In this document: piece after piece, positions 1-5,652 of the stretch
Numbering within the stretch: position 1 is the first letter of the stretch
Layout of the letters: each line of letters starts with the position of its first letter
DNA from: Clostridiales bacterium
GTDB lineage: Bacteria; Bacillota; Clostridia; Oscillospirales; Oscillospiraceae
DNA length: 11,045 nt
Reading direction: 5' to 3'
Assembly: GCA_021200895.1 (NCBI GenBank)
Contig: JAJQFX010000008.1
Span: 1-11,045, forward strand
Notes under the pieces: model-generated
What the model saw: the letters and a program-made list of their open reading frames with translations, nothing else
What the model was told of the DNA's origin: nothing
Databases searched by the model: none
Translations under genes and position numbers: made by a program

Positions 1-275
1 AGTTCAAGGGCCAGGTTTACGTCCTGAAGAAGGACGAGGGCGGCCGTCACACCCCGTTCTTCAACAACTATCGTCCCCAGTTCTACTTCCGTACCACCGA
101 CGTGACCGGCGTCATCACCCTGCCCGAGGGCACCGAGATGTGCATGCCCGGCGATAACGTCGATATGGACGTGGAGCTGATCACCCCCATCGCCATTGAG
201 AACGGCCTGCGTTTCGCTATCCGTGAGGGTGGCCGTACCGTGGGTTCCGGCGTTGTTATCGCCATCAACGACTAA
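1..275 (+). CDS. tuf: Elongation factor Tu, C-terminal end (partial, 5' end outside window)
   Basis: EF-Tu delivers aminoacyl-tRNA to the ribosomal A site in a GTP-dependent way. The frame is open from base 3, and about 90 residues precede the TAA at 273-275. The translation is the typical domain III of EF-Tu: the GGRHTPFF stretch, NYRPQFYFRTTDVTG, the acidic PGDNV segment and the terminal block GGRTVGSGVV. Domains I (GTPase) and II lie upstream of the window. Codon use is strongly biased to C-ending codons, as expected of a very highly expressed gene. A strong intrinsic terminator follows 30 bp after the stop, so it is the last gene of its operon. Identification is near certain. Confidence 0.97.
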   Translation, partial: FKGQVYVLKKDEGGRHTPFFNNYRPQFYFRTTDVTGVITLPEGTEMCMPGDNVDMDVELITPIAIENGLRFAIREGGRTVGSGVVIAIND

Positions 276-304
276 GCTGTTGCCCTGACCCCAAGCAATC
301 ATTG

Positions 305-341
305 ACAGCCAGACCTGTTTCGGCAGGTCTGGCTGTTTTTT
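305..341 (+). terminator. Intrinsic terminator of the tuf transcript
   Basis: A perfect 13-bp inverted repeat (305-317 and 324-336) with a 6-nt TTTCGG loop runs directly into a T tract at 336-341. It lies just after the EF-Tu stop and before the mscS promoter, so it should separate the two transcripts. Confidence 0.93.
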
Positions 342-344
342 CGC

Positions 345-373
345 TTGCATATGGGGCGGGAAAACGGTATACT
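345..373 (+). promoter_or_regulatory. SigA-type promoter of the MscS-family gene
   Basis: A -10 box TATACT at 368-373 (5 of 6 consensus) lies 17 bp from a weak -35 TTGCAT at 345-350. It sits between the tuf terminator and the mscS start. The predicted transcription start is near 380, giving a leader of about 43 nt. Confidence 0.6.
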
Positions 374-422
374 ATTTTTGTCGAACTATTCGCAAAACTA
401 AGACGTAAAGGAGAGATGAAGT

Positions 423-1217
423 ATGTTCGACCTGGAAACCATATTGGCCTTCGTAACCGCCACCCTTATCCCAGTGCTGCTGACCGCCCTGGTTTGCCTG
501 CTGGTGGCAAAGTACCTGCTGAAAATGCTCGACAAGCTGCTGGACAAATCGCATCTGGAGGCCACCCTCATCAAATTTATCAAGCCAGTGCTGAAGGTGC
601 TGGTTTACTTCCTGGCCATTCTGATCATCGCCAACCGGATGGGCTTCGATACCACTTCTGTAGTGGCCTTTGCCTCTGTGCTGTCCGCAGCCTTCGCTCT
701 GGCTGCCCAGAACGCCCTTTCCAACCTGTTCGGCGGCATCCTAATGCTTTGGACGAAGCCCTTCCTGGTGGGGGACTACATCATTGCCGGGGACAAGGAA
801 GGCACCGTGCTGGAGATCGGCCTGTTCAACACCGTGCTGAACACCATCGACAATAAGCGCGTTACCATCCCCAACGACACCATCTCCTCCACCTCCATCA
901 CCAACTGTTCCGTAGAGGGAAAGCGCCGGGTGGATCTGCAAATCACCGCCGCCTATGAGTCCCCTGTGGAGAGCGTAAAGTCCGCCATCCAGGAGGCCAT
1001 TGCCGCCACGGAATACACCATGGATGAGCCGGTGCCCCCCTTCGTCCGGGTGCTGAGCTACGGCGAAAGCTCCATCACCTATGTGGTGCGTGTGTGGACG
1101 GAAAACGCCCACTATTGGGATGTCTATTTTGACCTGCTGGAGAACATCAAGGTCTACTTCGACCGCAACAGCGTCATCATGACCTACAACCACATCGTCG
1201 TCCATCAGAGCAAGTGA
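423..1217 (+). CDS. mscS: Small-conductance mechanosensitive channel, MscS family
   Basis: This is a membrane channel that opens under turgor stress and releases solutes during hypo-osmotic shock; MscS channels are homoheptamers. The 264 residues are close to the roughly 280 of the E. coli protein. Hydrophobic helices lie at about 7-30 and 56-72. The pore-lining TM3 region (about 76-110) shows the Gly/Ala/Ser-rich FASVLSAAFALAAQNALSNLFGG pattern, split here as FASVLSAAFALAAQ and NALSNLFGG. The beta domain starts at KPFLVGDYI (112-120) and holds the family VTIPN motif (147-151). The C-terminal alpha/beta domain runs to the end. The start has an AAAGGAG site about 9 nt upstream. The gene appears monocistronic and ends 9 bp from the oppositely oriented next gene. 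Family assignment is firm; conductance and gating cannot be read from sequence. Confidence 0.93.
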   Translation: MFDLETILAFVTATLIPVLLTALVCLLVAKYLLKMLDKLLDKSHLEATLIKFIKPVLKVLVYFLAILIIANRMGFDTTSVVAFASVLSAAFALAAQNALSNLFGGILMLWTKPFLVGDYIIAGDKEGTVLEIGLFNTVLNTIDNKRVTIPNDTISSTSITNCSVEGKRRVDLQITAAYESPVESVKSAIQEAIAATEYTMDEPVPPFVRVLSYGESSITYVVRVWTENAHYWDVYFDLLENIKVYFDRNSVIMTYNHIVVHQSK

Positions 1218-1225
1218 CCTGCCCC

Positions 1226-1702
1226 TCAGGTGGGATAGTACAGGCTGTGCATGAAGCCGTCCAGGGCACTGGAACGGATGTCGCCGCCAATGATTTCACC
1301 GTCACAGGTCAGCAGGTCTGCGTAAACGTACTGCGCTGCACCTGGGTAGTTCAAAACCTCATAGGTGCAGCGCAGCACAGTCGCCCCGGCGTAGTCGGTC
1401 AGGGTGAAGCCGCAGCGCTCCTGTAAGGCGAGATACTCGTCATACTCGCTGGTGAATGGGTTGGGCAGGGAGACGTAGTCACAGGTGGGCTGCTGCCCCA
1501 CCTCCCAGCCATAGCCCTCCAGAAGGGCGCGCTGGACCTCTATCTCTGCCAGAGAGGGCAGCATCGGCTGTGCGGCGGCTTCGGTGGGCGCAATCGTCCC
1601 GGCCCACCAGCAGAGCAGCAGGGCCAGGAGCACTGCGGCGCAGGCGATTCCCCTGCGGGCTGCCTGCCGGACGGAAAAACCATATCGTATCCTCCCAAAC
1701 AT
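1226..1702 (-). CDS. DUF4830-type exported or membrane-anchored protein
   Basis: 158 residues of unknown function. The N-terminus is basic (RQAARRG, 12-18), followed by a hydrophobic helix at about 19-36. This is either an uncleaved anchor or a signal peptide; LLLC at 28-31 is weakly lipobox-like. The exported part carries the pattern I associate with DUF4830 of Clostridia: LLEGYGWEV (60-68), a mid YDEYLALQ-x3-GF segment, a YAGATVLRCTYEVLNYPG block (104-121) and the end IGGDIRSSALDGFMH (138-152). Four cysteines (74, 97, 112, 133) lie outside the membrane. The start is supported by GGAGGG 10 nt upstream (1713-1718). The gene converges with mscS at 9 bp spacing and no terminator is visible between them. 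Family membership is recognised from memory of the motif and was not searched. Confidence 0.8.
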   Translation of the reverse strand: MFGRIRYGFSVRQAARRGIACAAVLLALLLCWWAGTIAPTEAAAQPMLPSLAEIEVQRALLEGYGWEVGQQPTCDYVSLPNPFTSEYDEYLALQERCGFTLTDYAGATVLRCTYEVLNYPGAAQYVYADLLTCDGEIIGGDIRSSALDGFMHSLYYPT

Positions 1703-1751
1703 TGCGAAACTGCCCTCCGGGAACGGGCGCGGAGCCGCAGTTCACGGGGAC

Positions 1752-1780
1752 AGTATCACTGTATGGGGAGGACAGGCCAA
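1752..1780 (-). promoter_or_regulatory. Probable promoter of the DUF4830 gene with an overlapping palindrome
   Basis: On the minus strand, TTGGCC (1775-1780) and GATACT (1752-1757) are separated by exactly 17 bp; each matches consensus at 4 of 6. An interrupted palindrome ACAGT-ATC-ACTGT (1750-1762) covers the -10 box and would suit a repressor site. The predicted start is near 1745, about 43 nt upstream of the ATG. Confidence 0.45.
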
Positions 1781-1814
1781 ACATGACATCCCATCCGCAG
1801 GATGGCACAAAACA

Positions 1815-1857
1815 GGGAGCCGCCTCATCCGGCCTTGCCGCAGGATGAGCAGCTCCC
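1815..1857 (+). other. Long hairpin in the leader of the esterase gene
   Basis: GGGAGC (1815-1820) pairs with GCTCCC (1852-1857) and, inside it, CTCATCC (1824-1830) pairs with GGATGAG (1843-1849). The structure ends 6 nt before the GAAGGAGG ribosome binding site (1864-1871). A smaller hairpin, CCATCC-GCA-GGATGG, lies at 1791-1805. There is no T run, so this is not a terminator; a role in mRNA stability or translation control is only a guess. Confidence 0.4.
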
Positions 1858-1880
1858 AATGACGAAGGAGGAAATATATT

Positions 1881-2768
1881 ATGTCACAGACAAGCGACCT
1901 CGTCCGCGCCAAATTCACCGAGGGGGACAATATCCGGGACGCCGGGCTGACCACCCCGGAGGACATTCAGCGGTTTGATAACATCCAATACGGCCCGGAT
2001 GCCCAATGGCAGGTGCTGGACGTGTACCGGCCCAAGGCCGCCCAGGGGCAGCGGCTCCCCGTCATCGTCAGCGTCCACGGCGGCGGCTGGGTCTACGGCG
2101 ACAAGGAGCGGTACCAGTTCTATTGCATGAACCTGGCCCAGCGGGGCTTTGCGGTGGTGAACTTCACCTACCGCCTGGCCCCGGAGTTCCAATTCCCCGC
2201 GCCGCTGGAGGACACCAACCTGGTGTTCGCCTGGGTGCTGACCCATGGGGAGGAGTACGGGTTTGACACCGAACACGTCTTTGGCGTTGGCGACTCCGCC
2301 GGAGGCCATCTCCTGGGGCTGTACGCCAACCTTTGCACCAATCCGGCGTTTGCGGCCCGGTTCCCCTTCCAGCCGCCGGAGGGCTTCGCCCCCACCGCCG
2401 TCGCCCTGAACTGCGGCGTATATCAAATCTCCACAGACGGGGAAGGCGATGAGCTGAACCGGCTGCTGATGGCGGACCTTATGCCGGAGCATGGGACGCC
2501 GGAGGAGCTGGAAGGCATCAACGTGATAAAGTACATCACCCCGCAGTATCCGCCCACCTTCTTTATGACCGCCACCGGGGACTTTTTGCAGGACCAGACC
2601 CCCTTGCTGCATGAGGCACTGATGGCGAACAGCGTCCCCTGCGTGTTCCGCTTCTACGGGGACGCATCCCGGGAGCCGCTGGGCCATGTGTTCCACTGCA
2701 ACATCAAGACGGAGGACGCAAAGCGGTGCAACGATGAGGAGTGCGCCTTCCTCCGCAGCCTTCTGTGA
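1881..2768 (+). CDS. Alpha/beta hydrolase, HSL-type (acetyl)esterase
   Basis: A cytosolic serine esterase (no signal peptide), 295 residues, of the hormone-sensitive-lipase type that hydrolyses small acyl or acetyl esters. The oxyanion motif HGGGW is at 66-70, with the family YRLAPE segment at 97-102. The nucleophile elbow GDSAGG at 137-142 puts the catalytic Ser at 139. The acid is probably Asp234 in TATGDFLQD, and the catalytic His is His269 in LGHVFH. The full triad is present, so the enzyme should be active. The start follows GAAGGAGG with a spacing of 9 nt. No plus-strand promoter is clear in the 178-bp divergent region shared with the DUF4830 gene. The natural substrate is unknown; xylan or other sugar acetyl esters are typical for gut relatives. 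Confidence 0.93.
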   Translation: MSQTSDLVRAKFTEGDNIRDAGLTTPEDIQRFDNIQYGPDAQWQVLDVYRPKAAQGQRLPVIVSVHGGGWVYGDKERYQFYCMNLAQRGFAVVNFTYRLAPEFQFPAPLEDTNLVFAWVLTHGEEYGFDTEHVFGVGDSAGGHLLGLYANLCTNPAFAARFPFQPPEGFAPTAVALNCGVYQISTDGEGDELNRLLMADLMPEHGTPEELEGINVIKYITPQYPPTFFMTATGDFLQDQTPLLHEALMANSVPCVFRFYGDASREPLGHVFHCNIKTEDAKRCNDEECAFLRSLL

Positions 2769-2962
2769 ATTTTAAAGACTGGCAACGCCGCCCCCCTGGG
2801 GGCGTTGACCGTCACCTGACACTCGCACACCTGAATGTCCCGGTTGTACAGCTCGTAGGGCTGGTCAGCGCGGAAGCGGAGGGAGTCTCCCCGGGTCAGG
2901 CGGTATTGCTCGCCGTCTACGGTCAGCAGCAGGGTGCCATAGTAAACGGTGATGAAAATCAT
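2654..2962 (-). CDS. Cupin-domain part of a split XRE/cupin regulator
   Basis: Up to 102 residues. Residues 1-57 carry a small cupin barrel: FITVYYGTLLLTVDGEQYRL, then RGDSLRFRADQPYELYNR, the usual C-terminal sensor domain of XRE-cupin regulators. The ATG overlaps the stop of the HTH ORF (ATGA) and lacks a convincing ribosome binding site of its own. The part after VNAPRG (about residue 56) is not family-like: it reads through a GC hairpin and 115 bp antisense into the esterase gene, so the true C-terminus may be lost or shifted. In relatives this domain is fused to the HTH domain. It is either a broken gene or is expressed by translational coupling or -1 slippage. Confidence 0.6.
   Translation of the reverse strand: MIFITVYYGTLLLTVDGEQYRLTRGDSLRFRADQPYELYNRDIQVCECQVTVNAPRGAALPVFKIHRRLRRKAHSSSLHRFASSVLMLQWNTWPSGSRDASP
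2783..2807 (-). terminator. GC-rich hairpin between the esterase and cupin genes (weak terminator)
   Basis: CAACGCC (2783-2789) pairs with GGCGTTG (2801-2807), extended inside by 2-3 C:G pairs next to a bulged G. It lies 14 bp after the esterase stop. No good T run follows on either strand; the minus side reads CCAGTCTTTAAAATT. It may act weakly in both directions. The cupin ORF reads straight through it. Confidence 0.35.
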
Positions 2963-3342
2963 CGTGCCGGGCTGACGGGCGGGGCCTCATAGTGGCCGCT
3001 GGTCAGCAGCCGCAGCCGGTAAATGCTGAAGCTCTGGGCGGTGTCTGAGGGGAAGAGGGAATAGAGCATCACTTTGCCGCCGTCCTCCTTGCGGGTCACA
3101 CTGTTGGTGGAGGAGACGAACTCCACCGCCGGAACCGGAATCTCCAGCAGGGTACTGCACTCCAGTTCCAGCCCAGCGGCGATTTTATAGAGGACGGAGA
3201 CGGTGGGGTTCACCTCGCCCCGTTCGATTTGGCCCAGCATACTTTTGCTGACACCGGTCAGCTTGGCGGCCCTGTCCAGGCTCAGGCCCTTTGCCTTGCG
3301 TTCGCGCCGGACGTTGACGGCGACAGCTTCATTGATAGTCAT
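2959..3342 (-). CDS. XRE-family HTH transcriptional regulator, N-terminal part (frameshifted)
   Basis: 127 residues. Residues 6-61 are a classic Cro/CI HTH (VRRERKAKGLSLDRAAKLTG, then VSKSMLGQIERGEVNPTVSVLYKIA). A linker and the first strands of a cupin follow, up to HYEAPP, where the frame ends. The next frame continues it exactly as the family would (RQPGTMIFITV). Adding one C to the C tract (plus-strand G run 2977-2984) would restore a single protein of about 185 or more residues. The start has AGAGAGG (3350-3356) at good spacing and a near-perfect promoter upstream. XRE-cupin proteins usually repress neighbouring metabolic or efflux genes; the target here is unknown, with the convergent esterase a candidate. 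The truncation is directly seen; whether it is natural, programmed or a sequencing error cannot be told. Confidence 0.8.
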   Translation of the reverse strand: MTINEAVAVNVRRERKAKGLSLDRAAKLTGVSKSMLGQIERGEVNPTVSVLYKIAAGLELECSTLLEIPVPAVEFVSSTNSVTRKEDGGKVMLYSLFPSDTAQSFSIYRLRLLTSGHYEAPPVSPAR

Positions 3343-3391
3343 GGGATTGCCTCTCTTTTTCTCCCGAAATCTTGTGCGAAACGACTGTTAT

Positions 3392-3420
3392 AGTATACGC
3401 TTGGAACGCTTTTTCGTCAA
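3392..3420 (-). promoter_or_regulatory. SigA-type promoter of the XRE/cupin gene
   Basis: The minus strand reads TTGACG (3415-3420), a 17-bp spacer, then TATACT (3392-3397); each box matches consensus at 5 of 6. The start is predicted near 3385, about 43 nt upstream of the ATG at 3342. Confidence 0.75.
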
Positions 3421-3474
3421 GCATCTTTTTCGACAAAAAGAGGGCCTTGGAAGGAGAAAGTGTGTGCCCCAACC

Positions 3475-3512
3475 AAAAAGCGCCCCCTTCCGCCCAAGGC
3501 GGAAGGGGGCGC
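3475..3512 (-). terminator. Intrinsic terminator of the uracil permease gene
   Basis: A perfect 15-bp GC-rich stem (3480-3494 with 3498-3512) with a 3-nt loop lies 17 bp after the permease stop on the minus strand and is followed by five T residues (3475-3479). Confidence 0.92.
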
Positions 3513-3528
3513 GCTGCTGCGTTAGGGG

Positions 3529-4893
3529 TTACTGCTGGCTTTCAAACTCATAGTCCTTGCCGGGCAGGATGGCATTGGTGATAATACCAACCAGTGCGGC
3601 GACGGCCAGCGAGGTCAGGGTGATGGAGGTGCCGGCCACCTGGAAGGTGATGCCGTCAGAGAAGCCCAGGCCGGAGACCAGAATCAGGGCCGCGATAATC
3701 AGGTTGCGGCTGTTGGTCAGGTCAACGTGGTTCTCCACCATGTTGCGCACGCCGATGGCGGAAATCATGCCGTACAGCACAAAGGAGACGCCGCCGATGA
3801 TGGCGCTGGGAATGGAGCCGATGAACTGGGCCGCCACCGGCAGCAGGGACAGCACCACCGCGTAAATGGCCGCCAGACGGATGACCATGGGGTCATACAC
3901 CTTGGACAGGGCCAGCACGCCGGTGTTCTCACCATAGGTGGTGTTGGCGGGGCCGCCGATCAGGCCCGCCAGAGCGGTGGCGATGCCGTCGCCCAGCAGG
4001 GTGCGCTGGAGGCCGGGGTCTTCCACATAGTTCTCGCCGGTGGTGGCGGAAATGGAGGAGATGTCGCCGATATGCTCCATCATGGTGGCTACGGCGATGG
4101 GGGCCATCACCAGAATGGCGGTCAGGTCAAACTTGGCCAGGCGGAACTTGGGCAGGCCGATGAAGCCGGAGATGCCGGAGGACACCGCCACGGCGACGCC
4201 GGAGAAGTCAATGATGGCGGAGCCGTCCGGGTTGGTGAAGCCCAGGGCCATCATAATCAGGGCCACCACATAGGCCCCTACCACGCCCAGCAGGATGGGG
4301 ATGATTTTCACCATGCCCTTGCCCCAGATGTTGGCGACGACGATAATCAGCAGGGCGACAATGGCCAGGAACCAGTTGGAGGAGGCACTGCTGACAGCGG
4401 AGCTGGCCAGAGACAGGCCGATGAGGATGATGATGGGGCCGGTGACCACCGGGGGCAGGAACCGCATGACCCGCTTGACGCCCACCACCTGAATGATGGC
4501 GGCCAGCACCAGGTACAGCAGACCGGCCACCACGATGCCGCCGCAGGCGTAACTCAACTTGTCCGCTGCCTCCATATCGGCATAGATGCCGGTGTCCAGC
4601 GCGGCCACGGAGGCGAAGCCGCCCAGGAAGGCAAAGGAGGAACCCAAAAAGGCGGGCACCTTAAACTTGGTACACAGGTGGAAAAACAGCGTGCCAAATC
4701 CGGCGCAGAACAGCGTCAGCTGAATCAGGTCGGCGGAATCCAGACCGAAATAGCCTGACACCAGGATGGGCACCACAATGGTCGCACCAAACATGGCGAA
4801 CATATGCTGAAGGCCCAAAACCAGGGTTTTGGGCGTGCCAAGCTCCTGGAAAGCGTGGCGAACGCCTCCTTCGGGAACGGAATTGTTGCTCAT
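3529..4893 (-). CDS. uraA: Uracil permease, NCS2 family (UraA/PyrP type)
   Basis: A polytopic inner-membrane symporter that imports uracil with protons for pyrimidine salvage. At 454 residues it is near the 429 of E. coli UraA, with about 14 hydrophobic segments. Diagnostic elements are GLQHMFAMFGATIVVP (27-42), the substrate-site glutamate Glu273 in MMEHIGD (271-277), and GGPANTTYGENTGV (313-326), whose Glu322 corresponds to E. coli Glu290. The position matching E. coli His245 is Asp277 here, a change I have the impression is common in clostridial NCS2 proteins; it may affect proton coupling. The start has GAGGGAG about 4 nt upstream. The gene is monocistronic, with its own promoter and terminator. 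Uracil is the most likely substrate; other nucleobases such as xanthine cannot be excluded. Confidence 0.93.
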   Translation of the reverse strand: MSNNSVPEGGVRHAFQELGTPKTLVLGLQHMFAMFGATIVVPILVSGYFGLDSADLIQLTLFCAGFGTLFFHLCTKFKVPAFLGSSFAFLGGFASVAALDTGIYADMEAADKLSYACGGIVVAGLLYLVLAAIIQVVGVKRVMRFLPPVVTGPIIILIGLSLASSAVSSASSNWFLAIVALLIIVVANIWGKGMVKIIPILLGVVGAYVVALIMMALGFTNPDGSAIIDFSGVAVAVSSGISGFIGLPKFRLAKFDLTAILVMAPIAVATMMEHIGDISSISATTGENYVEDPGLQRTLLGDGIATALAGLIGGPANTTYGENTGVLALSKVYDPMVIRLAAIYAVVLSLLPVAAQFIGSIPSAIIGGVSFVLYGMISAIGVRNMVENHVDLTNSRNLIIAALILVSGLGFSDGITFQVAGTSITLTSLAVAALVGIITNAILPGKDYEFESQQ

Positions 4894-4955
4894 TGTACTC
4901 CCTCAATCTTTCTATGAAATTTTTGGTGCCGGACGGCATCCGGCCCTTATTGTTT

Positions 4956-4981
4956 ACTATAACACGGGGAGAACGCCCCGT
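4956..4981 (-). promoter_or_regulatory. uraA promoter (extended -10) with an inverted repeat in the spacer
   Basis: The minus strand reads TGT-TATAGT: an extended -10 (TGn) with the -10 box at 4956-4961. No good -35 is present. An inverted repeat ACGGGG-N6-CCCCGT (4964-4981) fills the spacer and would be placed to block RNA polymerase if bound. The start is predicted near 4949. The leader holds a hairpin (4928-4944, GCCGGA/TCCGGC) without a T run. No PyrR-binding attenuator is recognisable. Confidence 0.5.
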
Positions 4982-5058
4982 CCATGTCGGTTCTGTACAA
5001 AGGAAAGGAAATTTACCTGAAAAATTTGGGATTTTCACGATTTTGTGCTTTTTCCCCG

Positions 5059-5087
5059 TTGACAGCTTCCCTTTTCGGCATTATACT
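5059..5087 (+). promoter_or_regulatory. Consensus plus-strand promoter with no obvious gene
   Basis: TTGACA (5059-5064, 6 of 6), a 17-bp spacer, then TATACT (5082-5087, 5 of 6). The start is predicted at about 5094. It diverges from uraA and points at the minus-strand small RNA gene. No ORF with a ribosome binding site follows. Confidence 0.7.
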
Positions 5088-5094
5088 ATTATTA

Positions 5095-5141
5095 TGTGTG
5101 GCTGTTTCCTACTGGCGAAGCAGCCACACAATGCTGTTTTT
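5095..5141 (+). other. Hairpin at the predicted transcript 5' end, with a delayed T run
   Basis: A perfect 10-bp stem TGTGTGGCTG / CAGCCACACA (5095-5104 with 5121-5130), extended inside by TTC/GAA pairing, begins at the predicted start of the 5059-5087 promoter. A run of five T residues follows at 5137-5141, seven bases after the stem. It could be an early terminator making a roughly 45-nt RNA, or a protective 5' stem. Which of the two cannot be decided here. Confidence 0.5.
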
Positions 5142-5145
5142 GGGC

Positions 5146-5183
5146 AAAGAGAAACCCCTCACTGCGGCAAGCTGCGGTGAGGG
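5146..5183 (-). terminator. Intrinsic terminator of the minus-strand small RNA
   Basis: On the minus strand CCCTCAC pairs with GTGAGGG (5177-5183 and 5156-5162). The stem extends inward by five more pairs, including wobbles, to a 4-nt loop at 5168-5171. The tail GTTTCTCTTT follows. On the plus strand there is no T run, so it acts only for the minus strand. Confidence 0.75.
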
Positions 5184-5303
5184 ATCGTTTCAAGGAAAAC
5201 GCCGGGATGCGGATGCACATCAACCGACCCGACCCCCGCCTGACGGCGGAAGCTGGCTGAGAGTGAAGCGGCTGAACGCCTCCCAGGTGGTGTCCTTTGA
5301 AGT
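5146..5303 (-). ncRNA. Candidate 6S-like small RNA
   Basis: About 155 nt on the minus strand between a near-consensus promoter and a strong terminator, with no ORF. The ends pair: TTCAAAGGA near the 5' end with TCCTTGAA near the 3' end. A second helix, CTGGGA with TCCCGG, lies inside. A less paired central region and an apical hairpin (CCGCC-GTCA-GGCGG with flanking wobble pairs) complete a long, single interrupted rod. This closing stem / central bubble / apical stem layout and length fit 6S RNA, which binds housekeeping RNA polymerase. The assignment rests on architecture only; I do not recognise the primary sequence. It is not tmRNA, RNase P RNA or SRP RNA, whose signature motifs are absent. 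Some other small RNA remains possible. Confidence 0.45.
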
Positions 5304-5309
5304 GCTTAC

Positions 5310-5338
5310 ATCATAGCACTGGCGGCGCATTTTGTCAA
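5310..5338 (-). promoter_or_regulatory. Near-consensus promoter of the minus-strand small RNA
   Basis: The minus strand reads TTGACA (5333-5338, 6 of 6), a 17-bp spacer, then TATGAT (5310-5315, 5 of 6). The start is predicted near 5303. This is among the strongest-looking promoters in the window, consistent with an abundant stable RNA. Confidence 0.75.
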
Positions 5339-5430
5339 CCACTTTTTCTTTAATAATTTGTGAACGGGTGGCACAGCAGATTTGAAACATGGTTCGCAAA
5401 ACAGTTTAAAGTTTCTTCACACTCCGGTTG

Positions 5431-5469
5431 CAGATTCTTCAACATTCGACCTCCGGAATCTGGTATGAT
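5431..5469 (+). promoter_or_regulatory. Candidate extended -10 promoter with an inverted repeat
   Basis: TGG-TATGAT (5461-5469) is an extended -10 element with no clear -35. An inverted repeat CAGATTC / GAATCTG (5431-5437 and 5456-5462) encloses the place where a -35 would be. A second extended -10, TGG-TATACT, lies at 5516-5524. Either could drive the candidate RNA ending at 5638. Confidence 0.35.
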
Positions 5470-5475
5470 AAGGAT

Positions 5476-5638
5476 GGTAAGAGAACCGCTTCCATCGCGT
5501 TTCACAGTCTCGCACTGGTATACTTACAACTCACTGCCCACCAGCCCGGCAAAGGCCGGAGCTGGTGGCAGACCAACGATTCCGCGCGAAAGCGTGTTTG
5601 AAGGAACCCGCCCCGGCGATTTGCCGGAGCGGGTTTTT
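5476..5638 (+). ncRNA. Candidate structured small RNA on the plus strand
   Basis: This stretch has no ORF with a ribosome binding site but is bounded by two extended -10 elements upstream and a real terminator at 5609-5638. It contains a strong hairpin (about 5534-5570; CACCAG/CTGGTG and CCGGC/GCCGG arms with an AAAG loop) and a short CGC-GAAA-GCG stem near 5585-5594. The downstream gene is on the other strand, so the terminator needs a plus-strand transcript to serve. No known RNA class is recognised. The true 5' end could be near 5476 or near 5531. Confidence 0.35.
5609..5638 (+). terminator. Intrinsic terminator, plus strand
   Basis: ACCCGC and CCGGC pair with GCCGG and GCGGGT around a GATTT loop, with single-base bulges, and five T residues follow directly. 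On the minus strand the hairpin follows the AraC gene by about 15 bp but its tail is poor in T, so for that gene it could act only weakly. Confidence 0.7.
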
Positions 5639-5652
5639 GTGGGCTTGGGACG

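Noticed and set aside
1884..2696. A 270-codon minus-strand ORF
   Set aside because: Antisense to the esterase, whose catalytic motifs are clear on the plus strand.
3727..4758. A 343-codon plus-strand ORF
   Set aside because: It is exactly antisense to the uracil permease, is dominated by Gly, His, Gln and Asp, and has no ribosome binding site; it is a mirror of hydrophobic codons.
4894..4955. A PyrR attenuator in the uraA leader
   Set aside because: The leader is only about 55 nt, the hairpin has no T run and no PyrR-type loop is seen.
5094..5180. A 28-codon leaderless ORF at the predicted +1
   Set aside because: No ribosome binding site, it runs through two hairpins, and leaderless genes are rare in Firmicutes.
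5200..5300. A TPP riboswitch or T-box on the plus strand, suggested by a GCTGAGAG string
   Set aside because: The remaining conserved TPP and T-box elements are missing, and no plus-strand gene follows; the minus-strand RNA explains the pairing better.
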